From the NCBI GenBank assembly GCA_905250075.1, contig CAJNOP010000011.1:1114769-1178768 (forward strand): DNA of 64,000 nucleotides. Direction: 5' to 3'. A model generated the notes under the pieces. It worked only from the letters and a program-made list of their open reading frames with translations. It searched no databases and was not told the origin of the DNA. This DNA is from Rotaria sp. Silwood1. Taxonomy: Eukaryota; Rotifera; Eurotatoria; Philodinida; Philodinidae. Below, one piece after another: positions 12,231-24,424 of this stretch (position 1 is the stretch's first letter; each line of letters starts with the position of its first letter). The position numbers and the translations under genes were made by a program.

Positions 12231-15184
12231 ATATGGAGAACATTTGCAGTAAAATAATCAACAAATATGTTACTCACAACTTTTTGTCCTTTTTTCTTCA
12301 TCGCATTTCGGCATGTATGTTTGCTATAATTTTCGAACGACTGAGTCAAATGGACACAGAGTTTTGGGGATTAAGAGAAAGAACACAGACATATCTTTTG
12401 ACGAAACAATAAAATTTCCAAATGCCCTGGTTTCTGAGAAAGACTAGATGGTACTTGAGTTTTACCCGAGTACGAAATGCAATGTGAAGCTCCATACCGA
12501 TATCACGATATGAACGTTTTTGAATATTTTCAAATAGTCACGAATATCGCAGTATCGATTAAAGTTCAGTTGCTCTCGAAATGCAACTCATACCGATCGT
12601 ATAAATGAGTTTATCTTGAATTACTGAAAAAAAAAGTTGTTTGTTTAAAATTAGAAGATCGTTCGAATCAGTTGATCGAATTCAAATGAAATTGAAAGGT
12701 AGACGTGACGTGTGAGACTCTTGTTACTTAATTTTCTATTATGCTGACCCCTCTTAATGTGTTGACTAGATGATGGCTATTACTAAACTCGGTCTGCTAC
12801 GAGAATGAGATTTCTCACGTAAAATAAATAAAACACACTTATCATGTATTGATAAGGGGATGTTGAGGGGATCAAATAAGGTTTTATTTATACTAATAAA
12901 ACAGAAAAATATTATAATAATACGACAGATGATAAATAATATCAAAAAAAAAGAGAACAAAGGCAGGAACAGGAAAATGAAAGAACAATATCATCAGTAG
13001 AGATAAACAACGACGGGAAAAATCACAGAAGAAGAAAGATAATCACTAGATTGTCCTGAGAAAACATGTTATCTAATGAGAAGATAAAAAAGGAACGCCA
13101 ATAGTGAACAACTGGATAGTTATTGGTAACAGAGTGCAACCTATTGACGCTAACATAATGAAGTTCACTCCTACGAATCTTCAGTAATTCTTCTTGACAT
13201 GTTTTGAAACAAGGATGTCTATTGATCAATTAATTATCTCTCTGGCTCATTATCTGTCATCAGCTGTTCTCGCAGCTGTAATGCATTAAATCAGTTGTTC
13301 AATAAAAGCAATAGCGACTAACTTTTCTTTCGGTTTTCATTTTTTTGATTATCTTGAAATGCAACAAGCATTAGGTTCTCAAAAATTTGTCATTTTTCAG
13401 CTCGATTTATATTGAAATCGGCCCTTCTCATACAGGTTTAAAAACAAATGTTATCAGTTCGATCTGGACATTTTCATATCGCTTTTGAACGAGTGTTTTC
13501 AGAGTTTCCGTTCTCGAGATCATAGCGACGTAGCATAGAGGTATGGGAATGAGTGTTAAGGTATCATAAAGATTAATGCATAAAACCCAATATCAGAAGC
13601 TTCAAACAGTGAATTACAATCAGTTTTCTTGATTTCGTTGGATTTCAAAGCATTCGAGGAAATTCAAGCAAGAAGGTGAAAGAGCAAGTTCAGTACTTCG
13701 AAGCACTAATGAAGTAAAAGTAATGTATGATGAAGTACAAAGTGAAGGGTAAGTGACGTACGAGTAGAGTGCAATAAGAGTACGATAATTCACATGTACT
13801 TCACTTCCACTTTACTCGTATTTCAAAGTGTTGAAGTCGTTCTTTTTGTTTCTTGAAATGCTCAAAAAGTTGAATCACATTTGATATTCTTGAACCTCCA
13901 ATTTCTTAGCAATGAATTTATCTTCAATTTACCATGAAGCTCTAAACTGCTGATTCTAATAGAAAACACATTATACAAGTAAGAACTCCTCATTGGTCTC
14001 CAGCTTTTATCACACGAGTTAAGAATTACAGAGACACTGTATTTTAAAAATCATGTAATTTGATGTGTAAAAACCATCGTATTCTTTATAGAATAGTTAC
14101 GATCAATTTTATACTAATACTAATATTCTTGAGGTTTTTTCAATAATATTCGCCTATTTGCATCGATTGTGAATATTTGAATGTCAATCTTCAATGTTAA
14201 TAATGCTTAACATCACTATGACAATACTGATATGATCAAGGTTATTTTTTTTTTATTAATTTCAAGGTCTTGTATTTTCTACTTCTCGAAAAAAACTTTA
14301 CAAAAACTAAATAGGATAGAAACTTGACGAGATGATAAACATATTTTCAAATCTCTTTACTCTGGAAAAATAATTGATAAAATGTATTTAAATTCATTAA
14401 AAATGAATTTATTAATGCATAAAAAGACCTAGCATTTTACACATTAATCATCACACAAAGTCATATTTTTATTTATTCTAATTAGTTACAAATAATCTGG
14501 GAAAGAATTTGAATTTTCTTCAAGAAGTTTTAGACAATGAATAACTATTGTAATTAAATCTTTATGCGATACTTGTAAAATGGATATAATAAGAAGTCGT
14601 CAACATATATTTGTAGTTCTTGCAATTTCTATGTTGACGAAAAAATACTTCCATTAACAGTATCTATTTTATAAATTTATTTAATTATAACAACTCATTG
14701 GTTTCCTGTATCATCTGTAAACTGTAGTTTACTGATAGTATTATCGAAACTGGTGGTATCTGTAAAAAAAGAAAAAAACAGATGATATGAGATGCTATCG
14801 TATTTCTAAGACACTCGTCATGAATAGACATCTGTCGAACATTACATATATAGGTCAATAGTTAGTTATATGAAAAAAATGAAGGTTGATGATTCACTAG
14901 ATAGGTTTTTCTTGATTTTTTCTTTCTTGAGATTTTGCCTTATTGAGTCTTCCATATTGATCAATAAGATTTACAAAGTAAATAAAAATTCTAATGCTGT
15001 TACCTTTGCACTTCCTATCCTTTAGCACCTAAATATTTACTTTTGATGTTTATTTTTTAGTTTCACTTTATCTATTTTCTTTTCATTTCTACTAATATAT
15101 ATATATATATATTACATCAAAGGTAAGTTCATAGTTTCTTTTATCAAAAACGAAAGACGCATAAATATATTATCAAGAAGGTCA
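12231..15184. other. gene-free stretch with repeat copies
   Basis: At about 12440-12495 lies a copy of a repeat also found at 46414-46470 (TAGATGGTA, YTYGAGTTT, GAGTACGAAATGC). At 13690-13830 there are many GAAGTAC/GTACTTC variants on both strands. The last ~600 bp before the hydroxylase gene are AT-rich and include a TA microsatellite at about 15096-15111. No gene is supported. Confidence 0.4.
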
Positions 15185-15970
15185 ATGAATCATACTCAGC
15201 AATCACCAACATTATTTTTTCAATCTGATGTTTGGCTATTTAGTATTTATGTTATTGGTACATTTGAATTCGTTTTTTGGTTATGTAATAGTTTTTTAAT
15301 TTTTATTGAAATATTTGATTTTCCATCCATTGATAAATATCGTATACAAAAACGCAAAAAAAAATTACGTTTTCAATCTGATATGACCAAATTAATGATA
15401 AAAGAAACGATTCGTCATCAAATATCAGTTATTCTTCTTACACCATTACTTTATTATATTATAAATTATTTTGGCCATCTCGATATACGAGGACCTCGAC
15501 CATCATGGTTGACAATAATTTATCAACTTGTTCTTTTCATTCTTTCAGAAGATGCTATCTTCTTTTGGACACATTATTTACTTCATACACCATGGTTATA
15601 TAAAAATATACATAAAAAACATCATATTTATAAACAACCAACCGGTGTCGTTTCTGTTTTAAGTCATCCTATTGAAGGTTTACAAAATCAATTATCTGTT
15701 TGGTTTATGCCTGTTCTATTAAAAGAAAAACACATATTTACATTATGTATTTGGATTGGTATACGAGTCTATCAAACAGTTAATGCACATTCAGGTTATA
15801 ATTTACCATATGTTAGTACACAATATTGGGTACCACGGATTATGTCAGGTGCTTTAGCACATGATTTTCATCATGAACATGGTAAATGGAATTATGGGTC
15901 ATTTTTTAACGTTTGGGATCGACTGATGGGTACACACCGACTCTCGACAACCACTAAACGAACTGATTGA
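15185..15970 (+). CDS. fatty acid hydroxylase / sterol desaturase family membrane protein
   Basis: A single exon of 261 aa. It carries the three histidine clusters of the family that bind the di-iron centre: HYLLH, HKKHH and HDFHHEH, plus HAHSGYNLP between the second and third. Hydrophobic stretches near residues 17-40, 75-95 and 105-125 fit an ER membrane enzyme. Family members (sterol C4-methyl oxidase, C5-desaturase, alkylglycerol monooxygenase types) hydroxylate or desaturate lipids; the substrate here cannot be told. The length (about 260-300 aa) is normal for the family. The ATG lies about 10 bp after an AAG-rich stretch, and no earlier in-frame ATG is present. It is upstream of, and on the same strand as, fimbrin. 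Confidence 0.85.
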   Translation: MNHTQQSPTLFFQSDVWLFSIYVIGTFEFVFWLCNSFLIFIEIFDFPSIDKYRIQKRKKKLRFQSDMTKLMIKETIRHQISVILLTPLLYYIINYFGHLDIRGPRPSWLTIIYQLVLFILSEDAIFFWTHYLLHTPWLYKNIHKKHHIYKQPTGVVSVLSHPIEGLQNQLSVWFMPVLLKEKHIFTLCIWIGIRVYQTVNAHSGYNLPYVSTQYWVPRIMSGALAHDFHHEHGKWNYGSFFNVWDRLMGTHRLSTTTKRTD

Positions 15971-16820
15971 TAAGACAAAAAAAAATTGTATCAAGTAGCC
16001 TTCAACAGTTTATTAAAGAGAAATGAAAAAAGAAGAATGAAAGAAAAGAAAAAGATTCACTAGTATATAGTCAATTATTTGAGAAATGCTTGATTGATGA
16101 GAATTTGAATGTGCACATATACACAAGCTTGTATTAACATTTAATCATTCATCGTATTATAGATATGTGCTCTTCTTTCTCACTGGAATTCTTGCCTATG
16201 TGTAACATAATAAAGAAGTAAAATGTCTATTCGAGCACATATACATATAGAAGAGATGGTAAATGCAATAATAGTAGTATTTATTTGACTCTTATCGCTA
16301 TTGTTGTTGCTATTGATGTCGCGTATCAATCGCAACAAAAAATGGCAAAGAATGAATTTTTTCGTATTCTTTTACTCTCCTTCTTTTTCTTTCTTCGTTT
16401 TACTCTGACAAGTCTTCAACCATGAGTAACTGAAAAAAAAGAAATCATGTTTTTTGACGACAAAAATAGCTTGTTCCCATTGGTAAGCAAAAAAAATCAA
16501 AAAAAAAAAGCGACAACATTACCTATGTATTTACTTAACATAATCACAATCGATTTTTTTTAATTGCACTCCCTCGTTTTCTTATGAATCAACTTTATTT
16601 CTATTTTAATCATCTAGTGATATCCTAAATAATAATATCTCGATGATTCATTCATGTGCATCAACTGTTCATCAGTTTTACTAAAAAATTAATATGTTGG
16701 TGATTCAAATAGATTGAAAAATATCTTTGAGCATAAGTTTATTAATTCAATTTTTTTAGATATATATATATATATATAATTTCATTTATAAATCTATTTC
16801 AAACTATTTTCTTAATTAAA
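15971..16820. other. intergenic region between hydroxylase and fimbrin
   Basis: AT-rich with poly-A/T runs and a TA microsatellite at about 16761-16778. It presumably holds the 3' end of one gene and the promoter of the next. No specific element is seen. Confidence 0.35.
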
Positions 16821-19800
16821 ATGGCATCATTTACGAATTATCGAAATCCAAATGCAAATCGATCACAGAATACAAACGATGAAACCTCAAAAGATCTTAA
16901 GTCTAATATTCGTGAAAGTCGTTGGATTCAACCTGAACAATGGCAATCACCTGAAATTCAAGAAAAATTTGAGAAGGTAAAAATAGTACTTTTCCAAAAA
17001 ACAAAAAAAAAACTAATTTCTCGAAGTTTTGTATTTTTTTTTATTTTAGGGTTCGATTGATTTCTCTGAAGTACATGATATGCTCCAACAATTAGGCATT
17101 AAAGTTCAAAAATTTGAACTAAATAGGATTCTTGAAAAACATGATCGAAATAAAGATAAACAATTGAATAAAGAAGAATTCGAGCAGGTAAAAAAAACAA
17201 TTACGGATTAATTCTTTTTAATCAATAGTCTATTTTAAATATTTATAGCTCTATTTGAAATTACGTGCAGAGAAAGATCCCGGCAGTGTATGGGGTAAAA
17301 CAGTAAAACCAACAGCTGGCGGTGTCGATCGATTTGTTACTACACGACGTGATGCAACAGATGATACTGATTCAACATCATCAGCTGTTGAACAACAACA
17401 AGAAGCATCAGGCCCATATCATAGTGTATTAGTTGAAGAACGTATATGGACATCTAATTGGCTTAATCAGTATGTACTTATTAATATTTAATTGGCAAAT
17501 ATTATTTTTATATTTGTCTGTAGACTTCTTGCTGATGATGCTCATTTAAATTTGCGTGCTAATCCTATCGATTCAACAGACCCTCAAGCGCTTTACAAAC
17601 GATGTCAAGATGGCATATTGCTTTGGTATATATTTTCGATTCTTTGCGTAAAATAAATTGATTAATTTGATCATATAAAATCTACTATTTTATTTTTGAT
17701 AAACAAAACAGATTAGATGAGAAGTCTGAAATTTAGTTGTTTGACCTTAATTCTGGAAAGACACGTTACAAATATAAAAAAAAGACTTTCTTTTTAGTAA
17801 ATTAATCAATATTGCTGTACCAAAAACAATCGATGAACGAGCGATAAATTTAAATTTTTCAAAACAAGATATTTTTCGTCAAAGTGAAAATTTAGAACTC
17901 GGTAAGATAAACGCACAAAAAACAGCAAGAATGATTATCTAATTTTTTTTTTAAAGCAATCAATTCTGCTCGTGGTATTGGTTGTAAAGTAGTTAATATT
18001 CACCCCGAAAATATTTCTAAAGCTGTACCTCATCTTATCATGGGTCTTCTGTGGCAAATAATACGAGTAAATATTAAAAATAATCTAAGTTATTTTTCTT
18101 ATCATTTAAAAAAATTCATTATTTAGATTCAATTAACGAGTGAAATTAATTTGAAACATGTTCCTGGCCTTGTATTACTCTTACGTGATGGTGAAACACC
18201 TGAAGATTTATTAAAATTATCACCTGAAGAATTATTACTACGTTGGTTTAATTATCAACTTAAACGTTCACAATATAGTGGCAAACCAGTAACGAATTTT
18301 AGTAATGATATTAAAGTAAAGCTTCTTTTGAGTTATTTTTCATTTCTCGAACATTTTCTATTTAGAATTCTGAAGCATATACATATTTACTTAATGTTAT
18401 TGCTCCACCTAATACAAAACCACCAGTAGGACTTAATCCATTAAAGGTAAAAAAAAATCAAATAAAAAGAAAACGTATTTCATCAATTAGGTTTTTATTC
18501 AAACTCTTTAGTAAAATAAAGAAATAAATCGGTAATTCTGAATAAATACGCATAATAAAAAGTTTTTACAGCATGAAATTCAAATTTGTCTCGTGTTTTT
18601 GATCCCGTGTGGCTTTGATTTTTTTCAAAATAGTAATTAATATGCATCAATATATATATATATATTTATAATATAGGAAGATGATTTACGTCGTCGAGCT
18701 GAACTCATGTTAAAAGAAGCAGATAAAATTAAAGCACGAGCACATATAACACCTGAGGATGTTGTTAAAGGAAATCCAAGACTTAATTTTGCGTATGTTA
18801 ATTTATTAAAAAAGAAAATCATTTAAATATAAAATAATTTTCTTATAGTTTTGTGGCCAATTTATTTAATACATATCCATCATTAGATCTTCCAACTGAA
18901 CAAGTACCAGAACCAGGTGTTATTATTGAAGAAACTCGAGAAGAAAAAACATATCGAAATTTTATTAATAGTCTTGGTATTGAACCACATGTGAATTATC
19001 TTTATTCAGATCTTTGTGATGGTTTAATTATTCTTCAAGTAATATTTATTTGATTGATTTTCTTTATTTAAAGAAATAAGAAATTTAAATTTTGTTTAGC
19101 TCTATGATATAATTCGTCCGCATACAGTTGATTGGTCGAAAATATATAAAACATTTAATGCAATTAAAGAACGTTTTCAAAAATTAAGTAAATATCTTAG
19201 ACTATGTTTTAGTATGAAATTAATTTTCTTTGTTATTGGTAGATAATTGTAATTTTGCAGTTGATTATGCAGTAGATCCACTTCATTTTAAAATAACAGG
19301 TATTGGTGGTCCCGATATACTTGAAGGTAATAAAACATTAACACTTGGTCTGGTTTGGCAAATAATGCGTGCATATACATTATCAATTCTACAAAAATTA
19401 GCCAAATCAACAACACCTATTGCTGATAAAGATATTATTAATTGGGCAAATCAAAAAGTAAAATCTAATTCAGTTTTTTTTTTTGCAAACAAATATTCAA
19501 ATATATGTATTTTGTTTAAAGTTAAAAAGTGCAAATAAAAATACAGTTTTAACAAGTTTTCACGATCAAGCATTAAGTGATTCAATGCTTATTTGTGATT
19601 TAATTGATGCCATTAAACCAGGTTCAATTCAATATAATTTACTTAAAACATCTGGAACACCAGAAGTATTAATTAAAAACCTTTTTCGTTTCAATTCTTT
19701 TTGCCTTGTCTTATAAATTTTAGGCTAAAATGGATAATGCTTTATATGCGATATCAATGGCACGAAAAATTGGTGCACGTATTTATGCATTACCAGATGA

Positions 19801-19882
19801 TATTGTTGAAACGAAACAAAAAATGCTTTTAACAGTTTTTGCTTGTCTTATGGCAAGTGATATGAACGTAGTCAAAAATTAA
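16821..19882 (+). CDS. fimbrin/plastin, actin-bundling protein
   Basis: Fourteen exons joined by GT-AG introns keep one frame: 16821-16976, 17050-17187, 17249-17469, 17524-17625, 17798-17901, 17957-18066, 18127-18315, 18366-18446, 18677-18792, 18849-19038, 19100-19187, 19243-19457, 19522-19665 and 19724-19882. The product is 670 aa; plastins are about 630. After a ~40-residue polar extension comes a paired EF-hand region. The first loop is degenerate, and the second is canonical ([13 protein letters not shown]). Then follow four calponin-homology domains as two actin-binding modules, with hallmark stretches such as [26 protein letters not shown] and the C-terminal [16 protein letters not shown]. 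Plastins cross-link parallel actin filaments under calcium control. The GTATTA donor at 19666 was chosen because it restores the final CH domain frame. Confidence 0.93.
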
Positions 19883-20011
19883 TTTGTCATTTTATCAAAA
19901 CATTTTCTTTTCTTTCATTCACGAATCTATTTTTTATGCTCTCTAAAACAAAGGATTCTTTTTTTTTTGTTTTTTTTTTAAATACTTTTATTCTTATTAC
20001 TATTCTGATCA

Positions 20012-20042
<31 letters not shown>

Positions 20043-20405
20043 GATTATTATTATTGTTTTTGTGAGCTGTGTATATAAAAGAGAAAGCAGAATTTTGTTT
20101 TTTTTTTTTTTTGCTTTTAGAATTACATCGACTAAACACCAGCAAGCTTTGTATTCTAACATTTTGGATAACCTTTTTCTTTCTTCTTTTTTTTTTTTTT
20201 TTATTTCCATACAAGCTATTATAAAAGACCGTGAAAAATACATAAATAAATATCAGAACGAGAAAAAAAAGATTGACAATGTTTTTTTTTTAATATTTTG
20301 CTTATAATGATAATATCGTACTCGTGAGGTAAGGTGTACACCTTGATTACATGACTATATCTTGTTTCTTTCATTTTTGATGATAGAAAATATAATACAG
20401 GCGTA
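19883..20405. other. intergenic region with T-runs and ATT microsatellite
   Basis: It holds long poly-T runs and an (ATT)n stretch at about 20013-20045, which produce spurious Phe/Ile or Lys/Asn frames. A GAG/GTAAGG donor at about 20330 and a TACAG acceptor at 20400, just before the lyase ATG, suggest a 5'-UTR intron for the downstream gene. Confidence 0.4.
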
Positions 20406-23400
20406 ATGAGCGACGACATACAATATTGGCATGCAACTGATGGAGAAGTAACTGTATCGACAGAACGTTTTAAGCATGGTACATCAAGTTTGAAATGGGA
20501 ATGGTCATCATCATCATCATCATTGACTTATACCAATCCTGAAGCTTTTAGTTCGATAAAATGGGGAACTAATATATGTTTTGCTTTTTGGCTTTTCAAT
20601 ACTCAACAATCAAAAATCGACGAAAACGATCCTCAACAACCATTATATGTGGAATTCTTAACTGCAACATCCAATGAACCGATTGCACGTCTTTGGTATC
20701 ATGTTAATTTTCATGGATGGCGTCCATTAGGTTTACGTTATGCTCTTATATCGAAATTTAAAAATAATTTAAATCGTATACATGGTGTTCGTTTTTATTC
20801 ACCATCGAATACTTCTAATGGTGTTTATTATATAAATGGTATTACATTTGATTATAAACATACAGTTGGACCACAAGATGATTATCAACAACCATGGGCA
20901 ACACCTGAAAATATAAAACGATTAAATGATGAACCATCCAAATGGTTATTTAATACAGATAATTTCTTTCATAATCGTCCATGGTTAGAAGAACAACAAA
21001 TACATCTATCTGATGATGATGTTAATAAATTAAAAGATCGATGGCTTGAAAGTTTACCATATGGAACATGGTAATAAATTTAATATTCTTATTTATAAGA
21101 AAAAAAAAACATTATTTAACATTTTTTGTTTTGTATATAGGTCGCCAAGTACAAAACCAGAACCATTTAATAAATTACAGAAATTAGCCGAAACATATGG
21201 AATTAAACCGAATACAATTTCAAATGTACCATTAGGTAAAGGCGGATTTTATTCACCAACAAATGCATTAGATATTCAACCATTCTTATTGGGTCCATTA
21301 AAACGAACTGCAACAACATATCAATGCTATCGACACAATAATACTTTTGAAAGTGAAGAAGGTCAAAATGTATGGACATTATTACTTCAATTATGTGATT
21401 ATTTATTAGAACAAGGATGGGCCGAAGGAAATGGAAATGTTGAAGGAAATTTAGATATTGGTAAGAAAAAAAAATAAAAATTTCACTAATCTTTTTTTCT
21501 TTTGAAAACTATTAAAAAAAAACTATTTAAGGATATGAAATACGAAATTTTCCAATGTGTCTTACATATATTCGAAATAAATTAGATGAAGCTGGTCGTT
21601 TACAATCAATGCTTACATCAGCTATATGGATTATGTACGGACATCTACTTACCGAAAAACAAACATCAACAATGAATACAGATATTATTCATAATTATCT
21701 TACAAATGTTGTACGTGAGATTGAAAATCATTGTTTGATTTTTTTTTGTTGTCTAAATTAATAAATATGAATTTGTTTAGTCTCGTCTTATTGTTTGTTT
21801 GTCAGATCAAAATGAAATTATTCGACGTATTATTGCATGGCGATATACATTAGATTATTGTTTTGAAAATCGAATTCATGAACCACTTGCATTAGGTAAA
21901 TAAATAATTTTATCAATTTTTTTTTTAAATTATTTTAAATATTTAGATGGAACTGTACATCATCATTGGATGTGTCATTATGAATATGCTGCTTATGCAT
22001 TACCTGATATAGTGAAATTTGCATCATCAATAAATGATACTGAATTTCGTTTTTCGGATAATATTCGTCGTAAACTTCGACGTTGTATTTATACTTTAGA
22101 TTTTTGTCTTATTGAAAATGAAAAAATACCACCAAATCTCAATGCTCGAGCTGGTAAGAAAATAATATTTTCGAAATGGGAAAAAAAATTAATATAATTA
22201 ACTTTCTATTATAGGAGATTTTGTTACATGTAATGGTCTTAATTTGACTAAAAAATGCGTGTGTATTTGTAATCAAGATCAATCTTATGATCCATTTTTT
22301 GCTGGATTGCTTGTGACTATGTGTCCAAAAAATGATAAAAGTGTTATGACATATATTAATGAGTAAGTAGTAGATAGATTTGTTTTATATCTGTATTCAT
22401 TTTAAATATTAATTTATTTGGTTTACTGTATAAATATTAGAGTGAGTTATATTACATATCAGATATCATTAAGTGAATGGAACATCGTATAATCTATCTC
22501 GAGTCATGAGTCTAAGATTTCAGTGAAGAAAGAATACTTTGTTGGAGAAGGTCATCATCAAAATATGTTTTTTTACTATTTGTTTCTATTGAGAAAGGTC
22601 GAATACTGTTTTGTTAAAGAAGGACAACACTACCACTACTCCTTCGCACCTTAGGAAATTCAATTTTTTTCTGCGTGATTTATACTTCTAACGTTTAAAT
22701 GTCTCAAGTCATTTTTTTTTGTTTAATTATTTAGTGGTATCGAACCAGTTGAACTCGAAGGTCATGTCACTCTCAATTCAACAGCTGCTTGTGTCCATCG
22801 ACGTTCAAATTTTTTTGCTAGTATCGTTGGTATGGGTAAAAATCGACGTGGTCTTGAAATATATGGTACAATAGACAAATTTTTGATTAAGTTGCTATGA
22901 ACAAAACTTTTTTTTTCATCTAGGTTGGTTAGAAGATTCAAATAATTATGGTGAATATGTTCGTAATTGTTCTATATTTATTGTACCAGCTGATGAACAT
23001 GGTGTAATCGAATATTCAAATGCTGGTTGTGGGTATCCAGGTTGGCAATGGTCACATTGGTTAGTTTGAAATATGTTTTAAAATATCTCTTATTTTAATT
23101 CTCGAATGAATTTTATAGGCCTGGCACAACATGTTTACTTAAACCACGTTCAGAATTATTTGAAGGTTATTGTAATTTAACAGCAAAAAATTGGTTAGCT
23201 GGTGGTACATCAATATCAGGCCAAGATGGAATGTTTAGTAATGATTTCTTTGTTTGGGATGTTGCTTTTCGTCGTTCAGTTTATTGTTTTGATAATCGTA
23301 TTACGGTTTTAACATCCAATATAAAATTATTACAACGTGCAAAACGACCTGTGATAACAACATTATTTCAATCAAATTTTTCTAATTTAGAAAATTTTGA

Positions 23401-24253
23401 ACAAACAGCATTTATATTAAATAATGAAGAAAAAATAAGTGAATTTCCATATGAAAAAATCTTTGAAACTAATGGTTTAGATTCCATAACTGATCATCGA
23501 AATATAACATATTATTTACATCCAAATGAAAATTCCAATCAATCATATCGTATTACATTAAAACGTGCTGAACAAGAAATGATTTATTGTAATCAATATT
23601 ATTTAATTGATCCAAAACAAAATCCAATAATTGATATAAAAACAAAACGTTTCCGAGAACCGAAATATGAAGATAATGAAAAATATTTTAAAACGACAAA
23701 AGATAAATTCGGTCTTGGATATATTGAACATTTAAATGTTGATGATGGTACAGCTTCATTTGTTTATACAATTCTTATTGGACATGAACATTTAAATGAA
23801 TGGGTAGAAGAATTTTCACATACATCAAGAGATCCTTGGTCATCAACAGACTTAAGTGATATACCACCTTCACTTATTTTATCAAAAAGTGAGGATACAC
23901 ATATTTTTTATGATCGAGCTACTGATACAACATGTTATACATGTTATTCAAAAGATCGTTTGGAAGTTAATACTGGTCTTGTTCGATCATTTGGACAACC
24001 ATGTATGTCAATGGTACGTGGTCGTAGTCCAGGTACAATTAGAGCTAGTATTGCAACAACTGATTTTACACTCAATACACCAATGTGGATGGTGCTCAAA
24101 GGTAAATGGACTGATGCTGAATTAATGTGTGATGATGAAAATGGTTCTGTTCATGTGAGAACAGAATTGATTGATGGTGATGATACAAAAGTTACTGTTT
24201 GGCAACGAATCTATATGCCTGTTGAATTTCAAATTACTCAATCATATGATTAG
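20406..24253 (+). CDS. polysaccharide lyase family 8, chondroitinase-ABC-like
   Basis: Nine exons: 20406-21070, 21141-21460, 21532-21710, 21781-21895, 21947-22153, 22215-22362, 22735-22865, 22924-23059 and 23119-24253, encoding 1011 aa. That matches the ~1000 aa of bacterial chondroitin-sulfate ABC endolyases. The N-terminal jelly-roll domain is recognisable (SSLKWEW, FAFWLFN, HGWRPLGL, RFYSPSNTSNGVYYING). The helical catalytic domain has DGTVHHHW followed by EYAAY, aligning with the enzyme's His501/Tyr508 segment. The following LNARAG fits Arg560, and GLEIYG fits Glu653. The C-terminal beta domains end in VTVWQRIYMPVEFQI. The lyase cleaves chondroitin/dermatan-type chains by beta-elimination. 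No signal peptide is seen from this ATG. The residue assignments come from remembered alignment. Eukaryotic introns show it is resident; bacterial origin is inferred. Confidence 0.88.
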
Positions 24254-24424
24254 ATTTTAGTAAACAGAATCTCATTTTATCCTAATTTTTTATATATTTA
24301 ACATTTTTATATTAGAAATTTTCTTTTAATAATTATTTATTCTTTAATAAATATATAATCATTTTTATTGGGATTTTATTTTAATAATAAAAATAAAATA
24401 AATTCTTGTAGAATAAATTTGAAT

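Noticed and set aside
19887-20307. Phe/Ile-rich and Lys/Asn-rich open frames
   Set aside because: They come from poly-T runs and an ATT microsatellite between fimbrin and the lyase.
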